A DNA stretch of 64,000 nucleotides from Sanderia malayensis (Eukaryota > Cnidaria > Scyphozoa > Semaeostomeae > Pelagiidae), in assembly GCA_013076295.1 (NCBI GenBank), contig RQOL01000709.1, positions 62,001-126,000 on the forward strand. Direction: 5' to 3'. This document shows, one piece after another, positions 1 through 12,103 of the stretch; the first letter of the stretch is position 1, and every line of letters starts with the position of its first letter. The notes beneath the pieces are model-generated. The model did no database searches. It was not told the origin of the DNA and worked only from the letters and a program-made list of their open reading frames with translations. A program made the position numbers and the translations under genes.

Positions 1-1005
1 ACCTTGGCGAATAAGTATCGAAAGTAATTGGGTGCATTTGAAATGCTTTTCGCAATTTTAGTTGTACATTTTTGAAGTCCAAGACATGATTTTGTTGATC
101 AAAAATAGCCCTGAAATCAAACCCGTCAAAAAAATAGCATTTAAAACACGATTCACCAACTTTCAAATTAAATTAACGTGGCCAATTTTTGTCCTACACA
201 CCCCACGAAAATATCAACATGAAGCTAATAGCTTGGCGAACATTTATCGAAAGTATTTGGGCGAAAAAACAAAGTTTTGCCAGGTTAAAACTTAATTTTC
301 CCGAATGCAAAACACACGCGTGTCGCATGAAAATTTCGTGTTTTCCAGCAGAATCCAAACTCGGCTAAAACTGTCCAAAAACAGAGGAAAATCGGCAAAA
401 CAAAAAAAACAACCCCAGATAACTTTAGTTCTCGTGTAAATAAAGAGTTATCAACAGTTTAAATGGGAAAATCGGCCCAGAACGACCCAAGAAAATCAAA
501 ATTGTCTTCGTTTTTGGTTAGGCCCTGGAGCCGAAAGAAAAACGTGAAGTTAAACAAAACAAAACTCGTATAATTTCCACCCAAAAACAATTGAATAAAC
601 GAAATACCTTGAAATAATTGTCCACACATTGTCTCCACAGGTCCTGAGAACAATTGACACGTCTTTACAATTGATTTCCGGCACGTATTCGTGGTTAATG
701 CGAGCAAGTTGCCGCGCGTTCAACTAAAAAGCACGTGCTTCTCCCTGTTCGTTTTGCATCTCATTAACTCCGTCCTCGGAACTTTCTAGAAGGTCGGAAC
801 ACAAAATGGGCCATAACTCCCGAACCGTTTGGAGTAGAAATTAGCCACATACTTTACTGTCATCAGCACAATGCAGCGATCATTTTGATACCAATTTGCA
901 CCCTTATTGACCCCCAGGAAAAAAGCCTTTATGGATACAACGAAATTCCTTTGATCCCATTGTTCGACAGTCGGCGGGTCACGTGTGACCGTAGAATAGT
1001 ATATA
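1..1005 (-). mobile_element. 5' part of the Helitron copy that follows L
   Basis: Read on the minus strand, this begins directly after the CTAG end of L with TATATACTATTC and runs off the window edge. It is the family's 5' non-coding region, with the CACGTG palindrome (about 979-992) but only one AACAAT motif, because a short block is missing compared with E2, E3 or E5. It is nearly identical to 23309-24315 on the plus strand. Short open frames here are not conserved as protein between copies, so I treat it as non-coding. Confidence 0.75.
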
Positions 1006-1111
1006 CTAGCCGGGGGCGCTCGCATACGCTCGCTTCCCGGAGCCCGTCAAGTACAAAAAGTTTAATGTGGTTGGCGCACTTCGTGCGCTGCATTCGCTAA
1101 CGCTCATGCCC
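1006..1111 (-). other. 3' terminal hairpin tail of L
   Basis: Read on the minus strand, the tail starts GGGCATGAGCG, contains the hairpin GCGCAC-GAA-GTGCGC (1074-1088), then a CCGGG/CCCGG stem, and ends CTAG. The same tail occurs at 17106-17209 and 23203-23308, and in GCGCGC form in E1-E5. A GC-rich hairpin just before CTRR is the Helitron 3' terminator. Confidence 0.75.
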
Positions 1112-1951
1112 TTTCCCACCCCACGTACAGTGGTTTGGCTCGCCCTCGCTTTCCTGTCTATCTATTGTCACGATTGTAGTGTTTAACATGCATGGAAATT
1201 AGTTTTAGCGGTCAGCCTCGTTTTCATTTTAAAATCCTCGTTCTCATCATCTAAGCCTCGTACTGATGGTACAGTAGATAAGATGCAAGATAAAAGTTTG
1301 TTTTGTTTTAGGGATGACAACAATTAGCCTGCTATTAGTTGAGTGCATGGATTGACACTTGGATGTGGTCTTTTGTCAACCTAATATAGGATAGGTATAA
1401 GCAGTAAAGGACCATCTATGATGAGTGTCCAGAATTTAAATTAATTTTGACTTACACTGATGACACTGATGCATTGATTTTTGATAAAGCAATAAGTATG
1501 TAGCCTCCAATACTTGCATTTGTACAATGATGTACATCAGTAGATCTACAAAGTGAAAGAGAAAAATTATATTCTATTTAATATGTTGGTTTATTACTAT
1601 CAAGGGTAAAAAATAATTGGATTTGGATTTGGAGAATCTGTGGAGTTTAATTTTCCTTTGATGTTGATTTAATGTATGTCATTATGAAAAGAAATAAAGA
1701 AATGAATATTGATCAGTATGACATGACATTACAGTATGACATTACAGACAAAACAGATCATGTAATGCAATTGCCATGAAAAAGCTTTATTAAATGAAAT
1801 CAAGTACAAAGATTTCCACGGCTGGGATTGGTTTGACATTAGTTTCAATCATATAGAAGATAAGGATAAGCACTGGATAGCCTGGATAATCAATGGAAAA
1901 GTACTTGATAATCATCATCAATAGGATGGGAATTGCATGGTGAAAGGAGTT

Positions 1952-2462
1952 TCATAGGAGTATTGGGGTTGGCTGGTAAGGCAAAGAAGGCAGCCACAAA
2001 GTGAAAAGAATCGTAAACAAAAATATTATAACCAAATTGAAGCCACTGGAACATGTGGGTACAGCATTAAACACTTTTTCCCGAAACATTAAATATAAAA
2101 AGCCATGAAACATAAGCGGAGTTGTCAATTTTGGCCTCAAGATAGTATATGTTAATGAGTGAAATACAATTGGCCTAAGCAATTATATGGGAACTTGAAT
2201 GGGGTGAAACTAAAAATAAACTCTAGTTACCCCTGAGCTGCGGCAAAATTAATGTTTCTGTCAGCTTTACTTTCTCTTATTTGAGCATCAAGTTCCGTTG
2301 CGATCCAAGATTTCGGAAACAAATATTAGGACAGCATAACCACCAAGAAGAAAAATTCCTACGTTGACGAAACATAGCATAAAGCAAAATCATACAACAA
2401 ATTCTATTGTTATGGAGCCTCGTTTTGATGTAACTATTTGATTGAGCTGGATTGGCTAACAA
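1952..2462 (-). pseudogene. Decayed exons of an unrecognised accessory gene (L)
   Basis: Two open segments (2462-2277 and 2182-1952, minus strand) match better-preserved segments in B (18605-18330 and 18183-17908). Shared pieces include a WWLCCPN motif in the upstream part and an FNAVP segment with hydrophobic stretches downstream. L carries indels that shift the frame relative to B. In B the upstream segment runs into GGG|GTAAGT, a good splice donor. I cannot assign a family; an exon remnant is an inference from frame conservation between diverged copies. Confidence 0.3.
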
Positions 2463-3270
2463 TCAACTCAACCCAAGAGAACTCAACTGAACAAAGATCA
2501 TGCTGGCGATGCGTCCTTCCTTTCGTCTTTTTTCTTCTCTGAATGGGTCACTGGCGATGGTAAGTAGGTTTTCCAGATCGTATTATATCATTGCGATCTT
2601 TCAGATTACATCTTTAAAATAAATCTGTAGCGTTTCTGTGAAGGTTTTGATTCATTTTTGTAGGGTATAAGACTTTAGGAAATATAGTATTTCACCACGA
2701 ATCCCTTGAGAATAGGCCACATTGAAGAAAAACGGATGCTAGAGATAAGATACATTGTCTGTCTTGGAAGATGACATAAGATTCTGTTGTTTTTACGTTT
2801 TATTACATGAACTATTCGTGCATTTTAGGTAGTGCATAACTTGTGTTGCGCCATGTTAATGGAGGCAGTTGTTGACTGTTCTTTAGGTAAGTATTGATAT
2901 GTAAGAAGCAATGACACATGTGAAAGACCACCAAGTTAATTTATAAGGACAGGTTTTTGAAATACATTTATTGGAAATTTGTAGGGCATGTGTCAAATCG
3001 CGTGAAAGAAGGTATTGTTGGTAATAAATTTTTTTGGGAAAGTGCATGGTTTTCAAAGGTAAGAGTCTCATTATTATTTTCTTATTATTAATATTATTAA
3101 TTATTATTTAGTAATTTCTAGTAGACTACACATTTTAACTATTTAAGAAAAGCAACAAACATTAAAGAAAAGCAACAAACATTAAAAGAAAAGCAAGAAA
3201 AAAGAAACATTAAAACAGTAGCAGGTAAAATCACTTGTCAATTCCCCGCACTAAAGATATGATTTCATCT

Positions 3271-3288
3271 GTGGGCACATGTGCCCAC
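3271..3288. repeat. Perfect 18-bp palindrome
   Basis: GTGGGCACATGTGCCCAC equals its own reverse complement. It is conserved without change in all three copies of this region: here, 19403-19420 in the diverged copy B, and 21027-21044 in C. It lies just downstream of the accessory gene, followed by ATGCAT. It could be a cruciform, a dimer-binding site or a transcript end. Confidence 0.8.
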
Positions 3289-3353
3289 ATGCATCGGGTG
3301 TTGCCTGTCATCTTTTTTTGTTTATTATTTTTGTGTTCTTTTTTATCTTTTTT

Positions 3354-3957
3354 TATTCTTTTTTTATCCAGGATTTTAATTTTCATTTCGTTGGATGTCC
3401 TGTAGGAAAGAATACATTGTTTGAGAAAGAGTTTAAAGTGAGCAATATGTTTTACACGTGGATGAGATGGGTATTTAGCATTGCAACTTACACTATTTCT
3501 TCTTTTGTTAGGTGCCTCCCTTGGAGGCTCACAAAATTAAATCTTGTGGTCTTTCTAATGGCAATAAATTTCTTGCCACATTGTCTTTTCAGAGAAGATA
3601 TATCTTTGAAGTTGAAGAGCTACGACAAAAAGGACATGATGAATTTAGAAGAGTGACTCAATATTGTTAAAAAATAGGATACAATTGTGTTTCCTTGTAA
3701 AGCAGCTGGATAACGTTGGTATTTACAACATTTATTAAATTTATCAATATCAATTTCAATGTCACCTCCACTTCGCTGCCACAGTGAATCATTGTAGCGT
3801 CTTTTTGTTTGGTGTTCTCTGGGTGGGCAAGTTCACCCTCACCCTGAACTACTTCACCCTCACCCTGAACTAATTCAATTTCCTCATCCATGGGGACTTC
3901 GTTGGCTGTGTCTACTTTTGCAGCCTCATTCATGGGGACTTCGTGGTCTTTATCCAT
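3354..3957 (-). CDS. Small accessory gene of L, three exons, unknown function
   Basis: This is the minus-strand counterpart of the gene at 20359-20963. It starts with ATG (3957-3955) and encodes an acidic N-terminal half with two EVPM motifs and a doubled VQGEGE motif. L lacks one G in the VEVTLEIDIDKF region, which shifts the frame; the C copy is intact there. The following exon (KRQCGKKF, SLQGRHLTKEE) and the donor GTAAGTTGC are preserved. It lies about 3.6 kb downstream of the Rep-helicase gene in the same direction. No known family is recognised. Confidence 0.5.
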
Positions 3958-4390
3958 TTTTGTACTATATATAAATATATTGTCATTGTCAGTCAAAGGT
4001 GAGTTAATAGGCTATCAGTTGTTTGAATTTGCCTCTACTGTTCTCTTAATGTAACAATAACATATACTTTTAATGTATTAATATGAAAGAGTTCTATTTT
4101 CTGGAGAAAATCAATAATAATTTTCTTTCTTACAATGAAGGGGAGAGAATAAAGGCACGCAGAAAACACAGAACTAAACACATGAAGTTACGGTAACAGT
4201 AGTGGCAAAAATTATCTATTTCAGGTGAATCTGTAAAGGATAAAATTGTTATAATAATGTGAAAATATCCACTGCAATGGCAATTGTGACATAAAATATA
4301 GCAGTTTGAGCTTTTTTAAAGCTGTTTAGTTATGAATAGCCTGTATTTTCATGTGAAAGTAAAAAGAATATTAAAAATACATGTACTTAC

Positions 4391-4813
4391 GTGAATTGTT
4401 GTTTTGCTTGTGGTGAATGTGAAAAATTTTTTACGCACGCTAAGTGCTCTATGACGCAAGACAAATTTTAAATTTCGCGCCGCTATTGTTGTTGCTAGGA
4501 CGCCGAAATTCCCGTGAATATCTGATGATAAGGGTATTAGCTCCAGGACATTACGTGGTGTTGCATTGATCGTGTTGTAATTGTAGTTTTCAAGAGCAAC
4601 AAAACTTGGAATTATGCGATAACTATTAGAATTACAATTGCGATGAGAATACACGCTTCTTTTTATAAGGAACCTAGCTGCTGAGGGCCTAATTTTTAAG
4701 TTCGTTATTTTGAGATCTCTTTGACCACTTTGTAGTTCTAAAAGTTGTTTAATTTTAAGTTGGCATTTGGTGGACATAATTAGTACAGATGCAAGAAAAA
4801 CATTGAAATTCAT
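4391..4813 (-). CDS. Open exon of unknown function (L)
   Basis: An open frame of 141 codons begins with ATG at 4813 and runs to a consensus splice donor, CAC|GTAAGTAC, after 4391. The product would be basic, with no recognised domain; its start MNFNVFLASVLIM is hydrophobic and could be a signal-like segment. The 3' part recurs at 19669-19926 with one missing A that shifts the frame. Joining it to the next gene's first exon does not keep a frame, so it may be a separate gene or a 5' untranslated exon. Confidence 0.35.
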
Positions 4814-6860
4814 GGTTTTGCTATGTGAAGAGATAAGAGGCCAACAGATGAAAAAGCTTCATAAAATATAAATGGAAGCAAGTGTCAGTGATATATACAA
4901 TGAGAATGTTGCCGACTAAAAAAACAGAAATACTTTGTCAGGCACTTTCCCACAGTGAATGAATGAGGAGATACCATACACTATGAGGTTCTGGTTGAGA
5001 AGATATCTACAACGGGAAACTATCATAATTTATGATGCAAGACTTTAAATATTCAAGTAAGATAATGAAGAATATTTATATATATAAATTATTAAAATGC
5101 ATTAATAATGTTGCTTGTGTGGTAAGAGCCATCTTAGCTTGTTTTGTCCAGTGTAATGGAGGATTCTATCAGTGATTGATACAATGTATGCTTGCCAATA
5201 AATTTGAAAATCTTGTATTGTAATGGTTGTGAAATCATTGCCATCTGTGCCTGGCACACTGAGTTTACAACAACACATCTTCCTGATAAGGAACATCATT
5301 AAGTGACAATGAGGAAGAATTAAGTACCTACAGGATTAGAATATACTGTAAGTGATTCGAATAAGAAAACATTTAGTGATAGTCATTGTAGAAATAGTAT
5401 TCAGCCTTTATTTACTTCAGTCTGCTTTTCAATTAGGGTGCATTAATTGATTTATCTATTGATCTGGAACAGAGAGCCCCATACCTTGAATATTATACCT
5501 GACTTGGGAAATAATTTGAAGAGAACATTTTGAACCATAGATTGAATTTTCCATTGCCTTTAACTAAATGAATCTGTACAAAAAATAGAAAATTAATGAG
5601 TGTGGTAGACGAAAGAGATATGCAATGCATGTGCAATGATGAAGGTGGTAAGGAAATAAAGTGTGAATTTTTCCCAGGGTTTGAACTTGACTTTCACTGG
5701 TTTCCTTCATGTACATCACAACAATTAAACATCTTCAATAAACAGAAAGTTGAAAGCAGGTTCATGTGGGGATATCAATGAGCTTTGCTTGTAAAACAAA
5801 GAAGGCAGCCACAAAGTCAATAAATTGATTAGGAACTATATTCACGGAAATAAAAGCCCCAGGAAGATGTTGGTAGAGCAATGCACATTTCTTCTGAAAA
5901 CAAAGTAATGAAAAATATTGGAAATTTCCAGAATTTCTGGCCTAACAAACTATATGTAAACCGTGAGTAAGTAGAAATGGCCTAAGCTAAGAATTTCCAT
6001 TCAACATATCAAATTCAAAGGGATGAAAATGAAAATAACATTGTTGACCTCTGATTCATAGCAGCCTAGTTTTCTCCCTTTAAGTCAATAAGGGTATACA
6101 TGAGCTTTATTTTCTCTCATTTCAGTATCAAATTGGCTTATAAATCGAAATATCCATTGTTTGATTGTCGAAAATGAAAGTGAACCTTCTTTACCTTTGG
6201 TGAACAGCAAGGTAGTTGTTCCTTTAAGCCAGGAAGGCTTTATGAGGTATAATTTCATTGAGTTGAGCAACAAAATCCAACTCGGATGCCATTTGTTGGC
6301 AGACAAAACTTAGAACCGACAGGCAACAATAGTCGATGATGAGACATAACATAGATGAAATCATACATAGACAGCACAAGGCGTTTTGAAATGAGAGACA
6401 GAAGTCTCGCCTCGCTTCAATGATCTTAGCAGAAATGCATCTAATTAAAACGAGTCAATAAATTTTGTTATGATATTATTGAATGGAGATTTATATGGGA
6501 CAAATACACAAATATATGAATATTGAAACTCTAACGAGATCTATCTCCTGAATCTACTATTGAATGAAAAACGTCAAAATCGCTATTCTAAAACCTTATT
6601 ATTAATGCGGAAGATCTGAAAGATATACATACAGTACAAAAAATGTTTTGAAAAGGACGTGGATAGATATTTGTATTGTATGCGAAGTACAAATGCGAAG
6701 GGTTCAGTCATGATAAATCTACTATTAAAATTGGTGAATTGTCAATATCATAAAAAATTGATCCATACAATCCGTAGTTCAGGTTGCAAAATGATTGGTT
6801 AAGCGACGTGTTTAGCCAAAATGACAGTACTCAATTGGATTCTTCAATAGCACTTCACTC
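4814..6860. other. No gene seen; internal region of L
   Basis: About 2 kb of AT-rich sequence without a convincing open frame. Part of it (from about 5680 upward) is shared with E4 (up to 49305), diverged and full of small indels. The part below 5680 is absent from E4, whose copy is broken at that point. Confidence 0.5.
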
Positions 6861-7039
6861 TCAGCAAGCATACATCTGTGCCACGGCGTGAATGGATTCT
6901 TTCAATAACTGCGGTCGTGTTTGAGGATTACGTTTGTACATAGCAAAAAAAAGAATAAGATTGCCGGTTACATTAGTTAAAAGCTCGAACACCAGCGTCA
7001 AGGAGTAACCTTTGTTCGAGTTTTCCTTGTTGGTGAAAA
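6861..7039 (-). CDS. Terminal exon of an unrecognised gene (L)
   Basis: After a clear acceptor (TTCAATTGCAG) the minus strand is open for 58 codons to a TGA, beginning FTNKENSNKG and ending IHAVAQMYAC. The E4 copy (47952-48129) keeps LTNVTGNLILF and the last ten residues but is frameshifted in the middle. The preserved acceptor, reading frame and C-terminus suggest a real last exon. The upstream exon was not found; it could be a distal alternative exon of the Rep-helicase gene or a separate small gene. Confidence 0.35.
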
Positions 7040-7370
7040 CTGCAATTGAAATTTGGAAGTATATAACAGTAAACACTAAAGGGGCCTCTATAGATTATAG
7101 ATCAAGTTTATGTATTAAAAGGAGAGGGGGGATGTTATTGATAGTGCGATGTTTTGCAAAAAGTAACTATCCTTAAGGGACAACTTGCAGTTTTCACAGA
7201 GTAAGGAAATCCACTTTCCCATAGGCAATATCGGAGAAAATGCAACGCATAACTCTTAATAATCGGGCGCTACGCAGGATTCAGGACTGTGCCGACTGCT
7301 GTGTGTGGTGCAGTCACCCCTGGACATGTGGAGGGTGTAATGTCCAGTTGGTCTCCGCAGATCAGTGTTA

Positions 7371-7392
7371 TCTAGAATGAATGCATTCTAGA
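7371..7392. repeat. 22-bp hairpin downstream of the Rep-helicase stop
   Basis: TCTAGAATG-AATG-CATTCTAGA forms a 9-bp perfect stem. The E4 copy at 47603-47624 keeps the full stem although the loop reads CATT. It sits about 150 bp after the Rep-helicase stop codon in both copies. A role in transcript ending or as a protein-binding palindrome is inference. Confidence 0.7.
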
Positions 7393-7542
7393 AGGGTGCC
7401 AGTAACGGCTGTACATCACACTTATGTGCGACGTGATCTGCGTTGACACACAATACCCGTACCCTTGAATGTGTGTATGTGCGTTTTGGTAGGCAGCCCT
7501 CTGTAGAGCAACTGTGCAGATGGTCGCTCTAGGATGAAGCCT

Positions 7543-7962
7543 TTACAGGACTTCTTGGAAAACAATGTTCTTTGTTTTCCTGTGTGTTTCCTCTGGGAGA
7601 AATACTTTGAGCCCGTTAAATGATGTTGCTCTTGACATGGCCACATATAACTGACCATGTGTGAACACGGGCTCAGGTAAGTACAAACCAACATACCTCA
7701 GGGATTGCCCCTGTGCCTTGTTGATTGTCAAGCAGTATGCAAGTCTGACTGGAAACTGTCGGCGTTTCATTTTGAACGGCATTTCCGTGTCCTGAGTGGA
7801 GACTGTGATCTTGGGAATCATGACCCGTTGTCCTCTGTGCTCCTTGGTAATGATCTCTGCTGTGATCACGTGACGTCGGAGATGCCGAACTATGAGTCTT
7901 GTTCCGTTGCAAAGACCTTTCTTTGGATTGAGATTCCGCAGAAGAATGATCGTTGCACCAAC
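7543..7962 (-). CDS. Helicase C-terminal exon 8 (L)
   Basis: After the acceptor GCATTAG the frame reads [17 protein letters not shown] and continues to [19 protein letters not shown] and [14 protein letters not shown], the signature C-terminal motifs of PIF1/Helitron helicases. It ends at a stop at 7545-7543 (NIVFQEVL). This exon is intact in L; in E4 one G is missing before KMKRRQ. Confidence 0.85.
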   Translation of the reverse strand, partial: VGATIILLRNLNPKKGLCNGTRLIVRHLRRHVITAEIITKEHRGQRVMIPKITVSTQDTEMPFKMKRRQFPVRLAYCLTINKAQGQSLRYVGLYLPEPVFTHGQLYVAMSRATSFNGLKVFLPEETHRKTKNIVFQEVL

Positions 7963-8067
7963 CTAAGGCAATGAATATTATTGTGATTAATGATGGCTTT
8001 TTTTGGTGCACTACCTTTGCACATAATAATTTAATGTTAATAGGATGAAAGATTGTACTCTTCCTAC

Positions 8068-9097
8068 CTTGAGTTTAAGTCTGTGCAACGGCATTCCATT
8101 CGGAGTGAGTTGGTTGAGAAATTCAATGGGTAGGCCTCTTCCTCATCTGGATCGTCTGTGACAACACTGTCTGTGCTGTAATAAGTTCTTTCGGTGTTTG
8201 AAGTCTGTCCAGAATTAAGTCGTTTACTTGATGTGATAAGTCATTCTTTGGAGTCAGACAACAGCGTTCAGACATTGTTACAGGATCCATCATTAGGTGT
8301 GAATCTGGTGTGTTCGGCCTGGGAAAAATAAAGTTCAGCATGTCTTCTTTAGACGAAGTGCATATCTGTTGTGGCAGAATTACGTTGTCCAGTGCATCGT
8401 GTGCTTCTTGCTTGTTGCCAAGTCTGAGAAGCCATTCTGAGAATTCACGGTATGAATCATCTTGAACGGCTCTCATGTTGGTGTGTAAACGATGCTGCTG
8501 AAACTTTGTCCATAGATCAATGATCTGGTGTGATTTTAGAGTCTCTGCTACAATCCTTTCCCTTCCTGCTTTCGTGACGACAGGTAGAACCTGTCTGAAG
8601 TCACCACCAAGTAGCATGAACTTGCCACCAAATGGTCTGTCGACATGTGTAATGTCTCGAAGCAGTCGGTCGACTGCTTGTAATGCAAGTGCGGGAATCA
8701 TGGAAGCTTCATCCCATATGAATAGGGTAGTTTCGCGCAATACCTGTGCTCTCCTGCTCTGTCTCTTGACATTACACGTTGATTCAGCTTGAAGTGGTAT
8801 AGGAATTTGAAAGGTAGAATGTGAAGTTCTACCATTTATGAGCAGTGTTGCAGCAATTCCTGACCACGCCATGCACTGAACTTTATGTCCATTGGCTTGC
8901 AGATTGTGAACCAACGTGTTGTAAAGGAAAGTTTTGCCGGTTCCAGCCGGCCCCGTCAACAAAGTGACAGTTCTGTTCGGATTGCGCGTTGATAGCATCA
9001 GTGATTCCCGTGTATATGGCTCGCTGTTCAGGGTTCAATGCGGCCAGCATTCGTTCTCCTTCCTCTCTGGCATTGCCAACATCCATGTCATCTTCCT
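8068..9097 (-). CDS. PIF1-type helicase exon 7 (L)
   Basis: The exon begins EEDDMDVG and LNPEQRAIYTGI. Walker A (GPAGTGKTFLYN, about 8920-8953) and Walker B (LFIWDEASMIP, about 8700-8730) are both present, followed by LLGGDFRQVLPVV. A fourth G in the run before Walker A (E4 has three) shifts the frame, so Walker A is out of frame with the start of the exon. The remaining 290-codon frame is open. The helicase would unwind DNA during transposition. Confidence 0.85.
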
Positions 9098-9253
9098 CTG
9101 TAATAATAAGTGAAATATATTGCAATAAAATTGGAAAGAAAGCTAGGAGAATCAATGTGCAAAAATACGTAAATGCCCTTTTCTGCACGATCTTAGGATA
9201 CATTATTATATTCTTACTAATACAGTACATATTTGAAAATAACACATTAGTAC

Positions 9254-10508
9254 CTCGTTCAGGAATGACATAGTCGGCTGGAAGTTGAGGAAGTCAGCAT
9301 AATTAGTGATCGATTGACCATGTACTTTCAAATTTTCGTCAATGTCATGTAGACATTGATACATGTGTCGGTCTTCAAAAGCTATGGCCATATCTGGATG
9401 ATTGACTTGATCACGTCGTACAAAATCTTCACTTAATGCTTCTTTGAACATGTTGAAGAGTGCTGCGATATCAGAAGGTGTTTGAAAAAGGAGTAATGTT
9501 GCAAACAACTGTCTCAGTTGTATTGGCATGTTGAAAATAACTGCCTCCTCCAAACAGCGTATGATTTCAGCATCATCTTCCAACAGACCTAGAGCTAAAG
9601 CTGCGTCTTTGAAGGAATTGCATAGGTTTCCTTCTATCGTACGAAGATCTTCAAACGACGTGGCACCTCGTTTATGGAGAAGCAATAGTCTCAGTGCGAA
9701 CCTTTGCTCACATGGTCGTGGGTGAACTTGATATATTCTGCCTATGACAGGCAGTGTTCTCCGCTGTCTTGCTCTCCATGTTTTGGTGCGCTCGTTAAAA
9801 ACATAGTGTTCAGGAATCTCGTGATAGAGATATTGGCGTGCAGCCGGGTCTTGTGCATTCAATTCAAACCAAGACGTCAGTGTGGTTTTTTCATTGATGT
9901 TTTGTAATTGTTCGACCCCCATTATCCTGAAAGTATACGGTCTGCTGATCAGGTAGATGAACATGCAGACGTTTGATAGTGTGACTTTTCTCGTGCATGG
10001 CAAATTGGAATATTCTATGAACAGCTTCATGAGGTCCAATATACCGGGCGTTGATGTATTGGCGTACTTCATCGTGCTCAATATCTTGAGGTACTTGTTG
10101 CTGCTGTCCTTCAAGAATTTCCACGTGTGCCATATCTTGTCCTTTATGAATATATTTGAAAATATATTTCACGGACTTCACAGTGCTACATATTTCCAGA
10201 TTAATGTGACACTGATACTTGAGTAGAAGATGGCGATTATGTGGCACAACCCATGTATCATCTAGAAGTCGATCTTCCAGATTGACTGGGTGACGACAGC
10301 GTCGTCTGTAGAGTGGATAACCATTCGCATTGACTTGTGTTTCGGCAGTGCGATCTTTCGGAAATCGTTTCTTGCATTTGTTATTCTCCATGCAAACACA
10401 TCCGGGGTTTATATCACCGCATGGTCCATGTGTCATGTGCTTCAGTACTAACTTGTGATATCTTGCATCCTGTGGGTCCGGAATTTCAGCTGATATGAGT
10501 CGATCTAC
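9254..10508 (-). CDS. Rep catalytic-tyrosine exon 6 (L)
   Basis: It begins VDRLISAEIPDPQDARYHKL, followed by KHMTHGPCGDINPGC, KKRFPKD, GYPLYRRRCRHPV and VKYIFKYIHKGQD. The two tyrosines of YIFKY (around 10150-10165) match the paired catalytic tyrosines of Helitron Rep. The C-terminal half (SWFELNAQDPAARQYLYHEIP to LFQTPSD) is the usual Rep-helicase linker. A 2-nt loss near 9920 relative to E4 shifts the frame between the two halves. Confidence 0.8.
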
Positions 10509-10667
10509 CTGTAGGTTTCGAGGAAAAATATCACATGTAAGTTCTACACATCAAAATGCATGTGTTTTTACTAAGCAATACAACTGATGATAATATTTCA
10601 TACTGAATAATAAATGTATAATAAATCTATCTTTTACTCTATAATAGATTATTGCTATAGATGTTAC

Positions 10668-11848
10668 CTCTTCAGGTGTTCGTGGTCTATCAGCCTCAGA
10701 GAGGAACAGAATCATGTGAGCGTGTGGTAGTCCTCTCTTCTGAAATTCGATGACATATACATGTGCAATAGTGTGTCCGAGAATGTGCTTGTGAAGGACA
10801 TCTTCCAGTAGTTCTTGTAGTTTCTGTTGAAATACTCGTGTGACGATGTCAGGCCGGTCATTCGACTTCTGGTGCGGTAGAATGTTTTCTGAAATCTCCT
10901 TCCACTTGGGATTGGCCGTCATGGTTAGGAAGATGTCAGGCTTGCCATACTTTCTTACGATGGTCATTGCATCTTGAAAGTTCTGGTACATATTTCGTTG
11001 ACTGCCTGAAAAAGATGAGGGAAGTATGACAACACGACCGACATCAATATGAAGGGGTTCGTTGGGATTGTTTGCCCTGGCCATTTGATTTTCGATTTCA
11101 GCCCTTCTGTTCAGGTGATCCATCAGGCCTCGATAACTGTCAGCACGTAATTGCCGTTGATTGTGCAAAATCCAGTTGAGCTTGTTTCCTTCTATTTTGG
11201 TGTATGCATCCACCAAATATTGTTGAAAGAGAAGTGTTGCCCTGTGGATGGTGGACAGTTGATTTCTGACTTGTATTCGGTACGAATAATATTCGGCGAT
11301 TGTAAGTTTGGTACGGTGGTTACGATTAGCATTTTGCTGCCTTGTCCTTCACGTGTAGGTAGACGTTGAAGGTCCACGCTGTATCCACGATCACCCTGAA
11401 AGAACAACAATGGATAGGTTAGAGGATCCGCAACAGGATCTATGGCATTAATCTTCATAAGATTACCACGCCTTGTTCGAATTTGAAGCTCTCTATCCTC
11501 GGGATTAGGAGCACCGCCATTGCGTGTAGTGTAGACTGCTGCAATTTCTCTGGCAGTAGGATTATCATATCTTCGATCTTGTTCTGGGCGACCGGTAATA
11601 ATCATCTTGAATGTGGGAATAGGCTGATCATTGGCAATGGCTTGCTGCCTTTGCTCTTCCAGTACTCTCCCATTGTTTTAAAATGTTGAGCAAACCGATT
11701 TACTGCCATCAATTCGTTTGCAGCAGGCCACCATGTCTAAGTCCAAGTTTTGTTCTCTGGCTGTGTTTCTGGCGTTCTTGCAGTGCTTGTTGGGTGTCCA
11801 TAATGTATAATTCTGCATATTTTCGGGACCTGTCGGTTTCAGTTACCC
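10668..11848 (-). CDS. Rep nuclease exon 5 with intact HUH motif (L)
   Basis: It begins after the acceptor TTCAACAG (GVTETDRSRKYAELYI) and ends at GAAGAG|GTAACA. It holds the Helitron Rep N-terminal domain: DPLTYPLLFFQGDRGYS, then DIFLTMTANPKWKEI, then the HUH motif GLPHAHMILFL (the two His codons are at 10722-10724 and 10716-10718). HUH histidines bind the metal used for strand nicking. L lacks one C near 11336, which splits the exon into two frames; the rest is well preserved. Confidence 0.8.
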
Positions 11849-12103
11849 CTGTTGAATTCAAATAAACATTGCAAATTGTACTTCGTTATATCGAGTGTAA
11901 TTTTCAATGCAGCAAGTGCTTGTTATAAAAGCATCATAAAGCGCCTTGATTTTCGATTGGACAACTCTTGATATTCGGCAAGCATACAGAAGCTTATTCA
12001 TTGTATGTTGGGTGGGAAAACATGAGCGTTCTGTCAACATCCGTTTCATCACGTGAAGTATTATATGAAATGTAGCATCATTAGATGAGAGACGTTATAT
12101 TAC

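Larger units (their letters stand above)
1112..3353 (-). other. 3' region of L, decayed exons
   Basis: This region lies between the tail and the small accessory gene. It is shared with B (about 17210-19480, clearly diverged) and C (20964-23202, nearly identical inverted). It contains a perfect 18-bp palindrome at 3271-3288 and two stretches that look like former exons around 1952-2462. The rest shows no recognisable gene. Confidence 0.5.

Noticed and set aside
885..1100. Frames in the 5' non-coding region recurring in many copies
   Set aside because: They recur because the DNA is repeated; indels between copies break the frames without a coding pattern.
7422..7694. 90-residue frame overlapping the helicase end, present in both L and E4
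   Set aside because: Lies in another frame over the conserved C-terminal helicase exon and its 3' flank; most likely a shadow.
8520..8792. Open frame antisense to the helicase exon, also at 46270-46479
   Set aside because: Shadow of the conserved helicase coding strand; no independent features.
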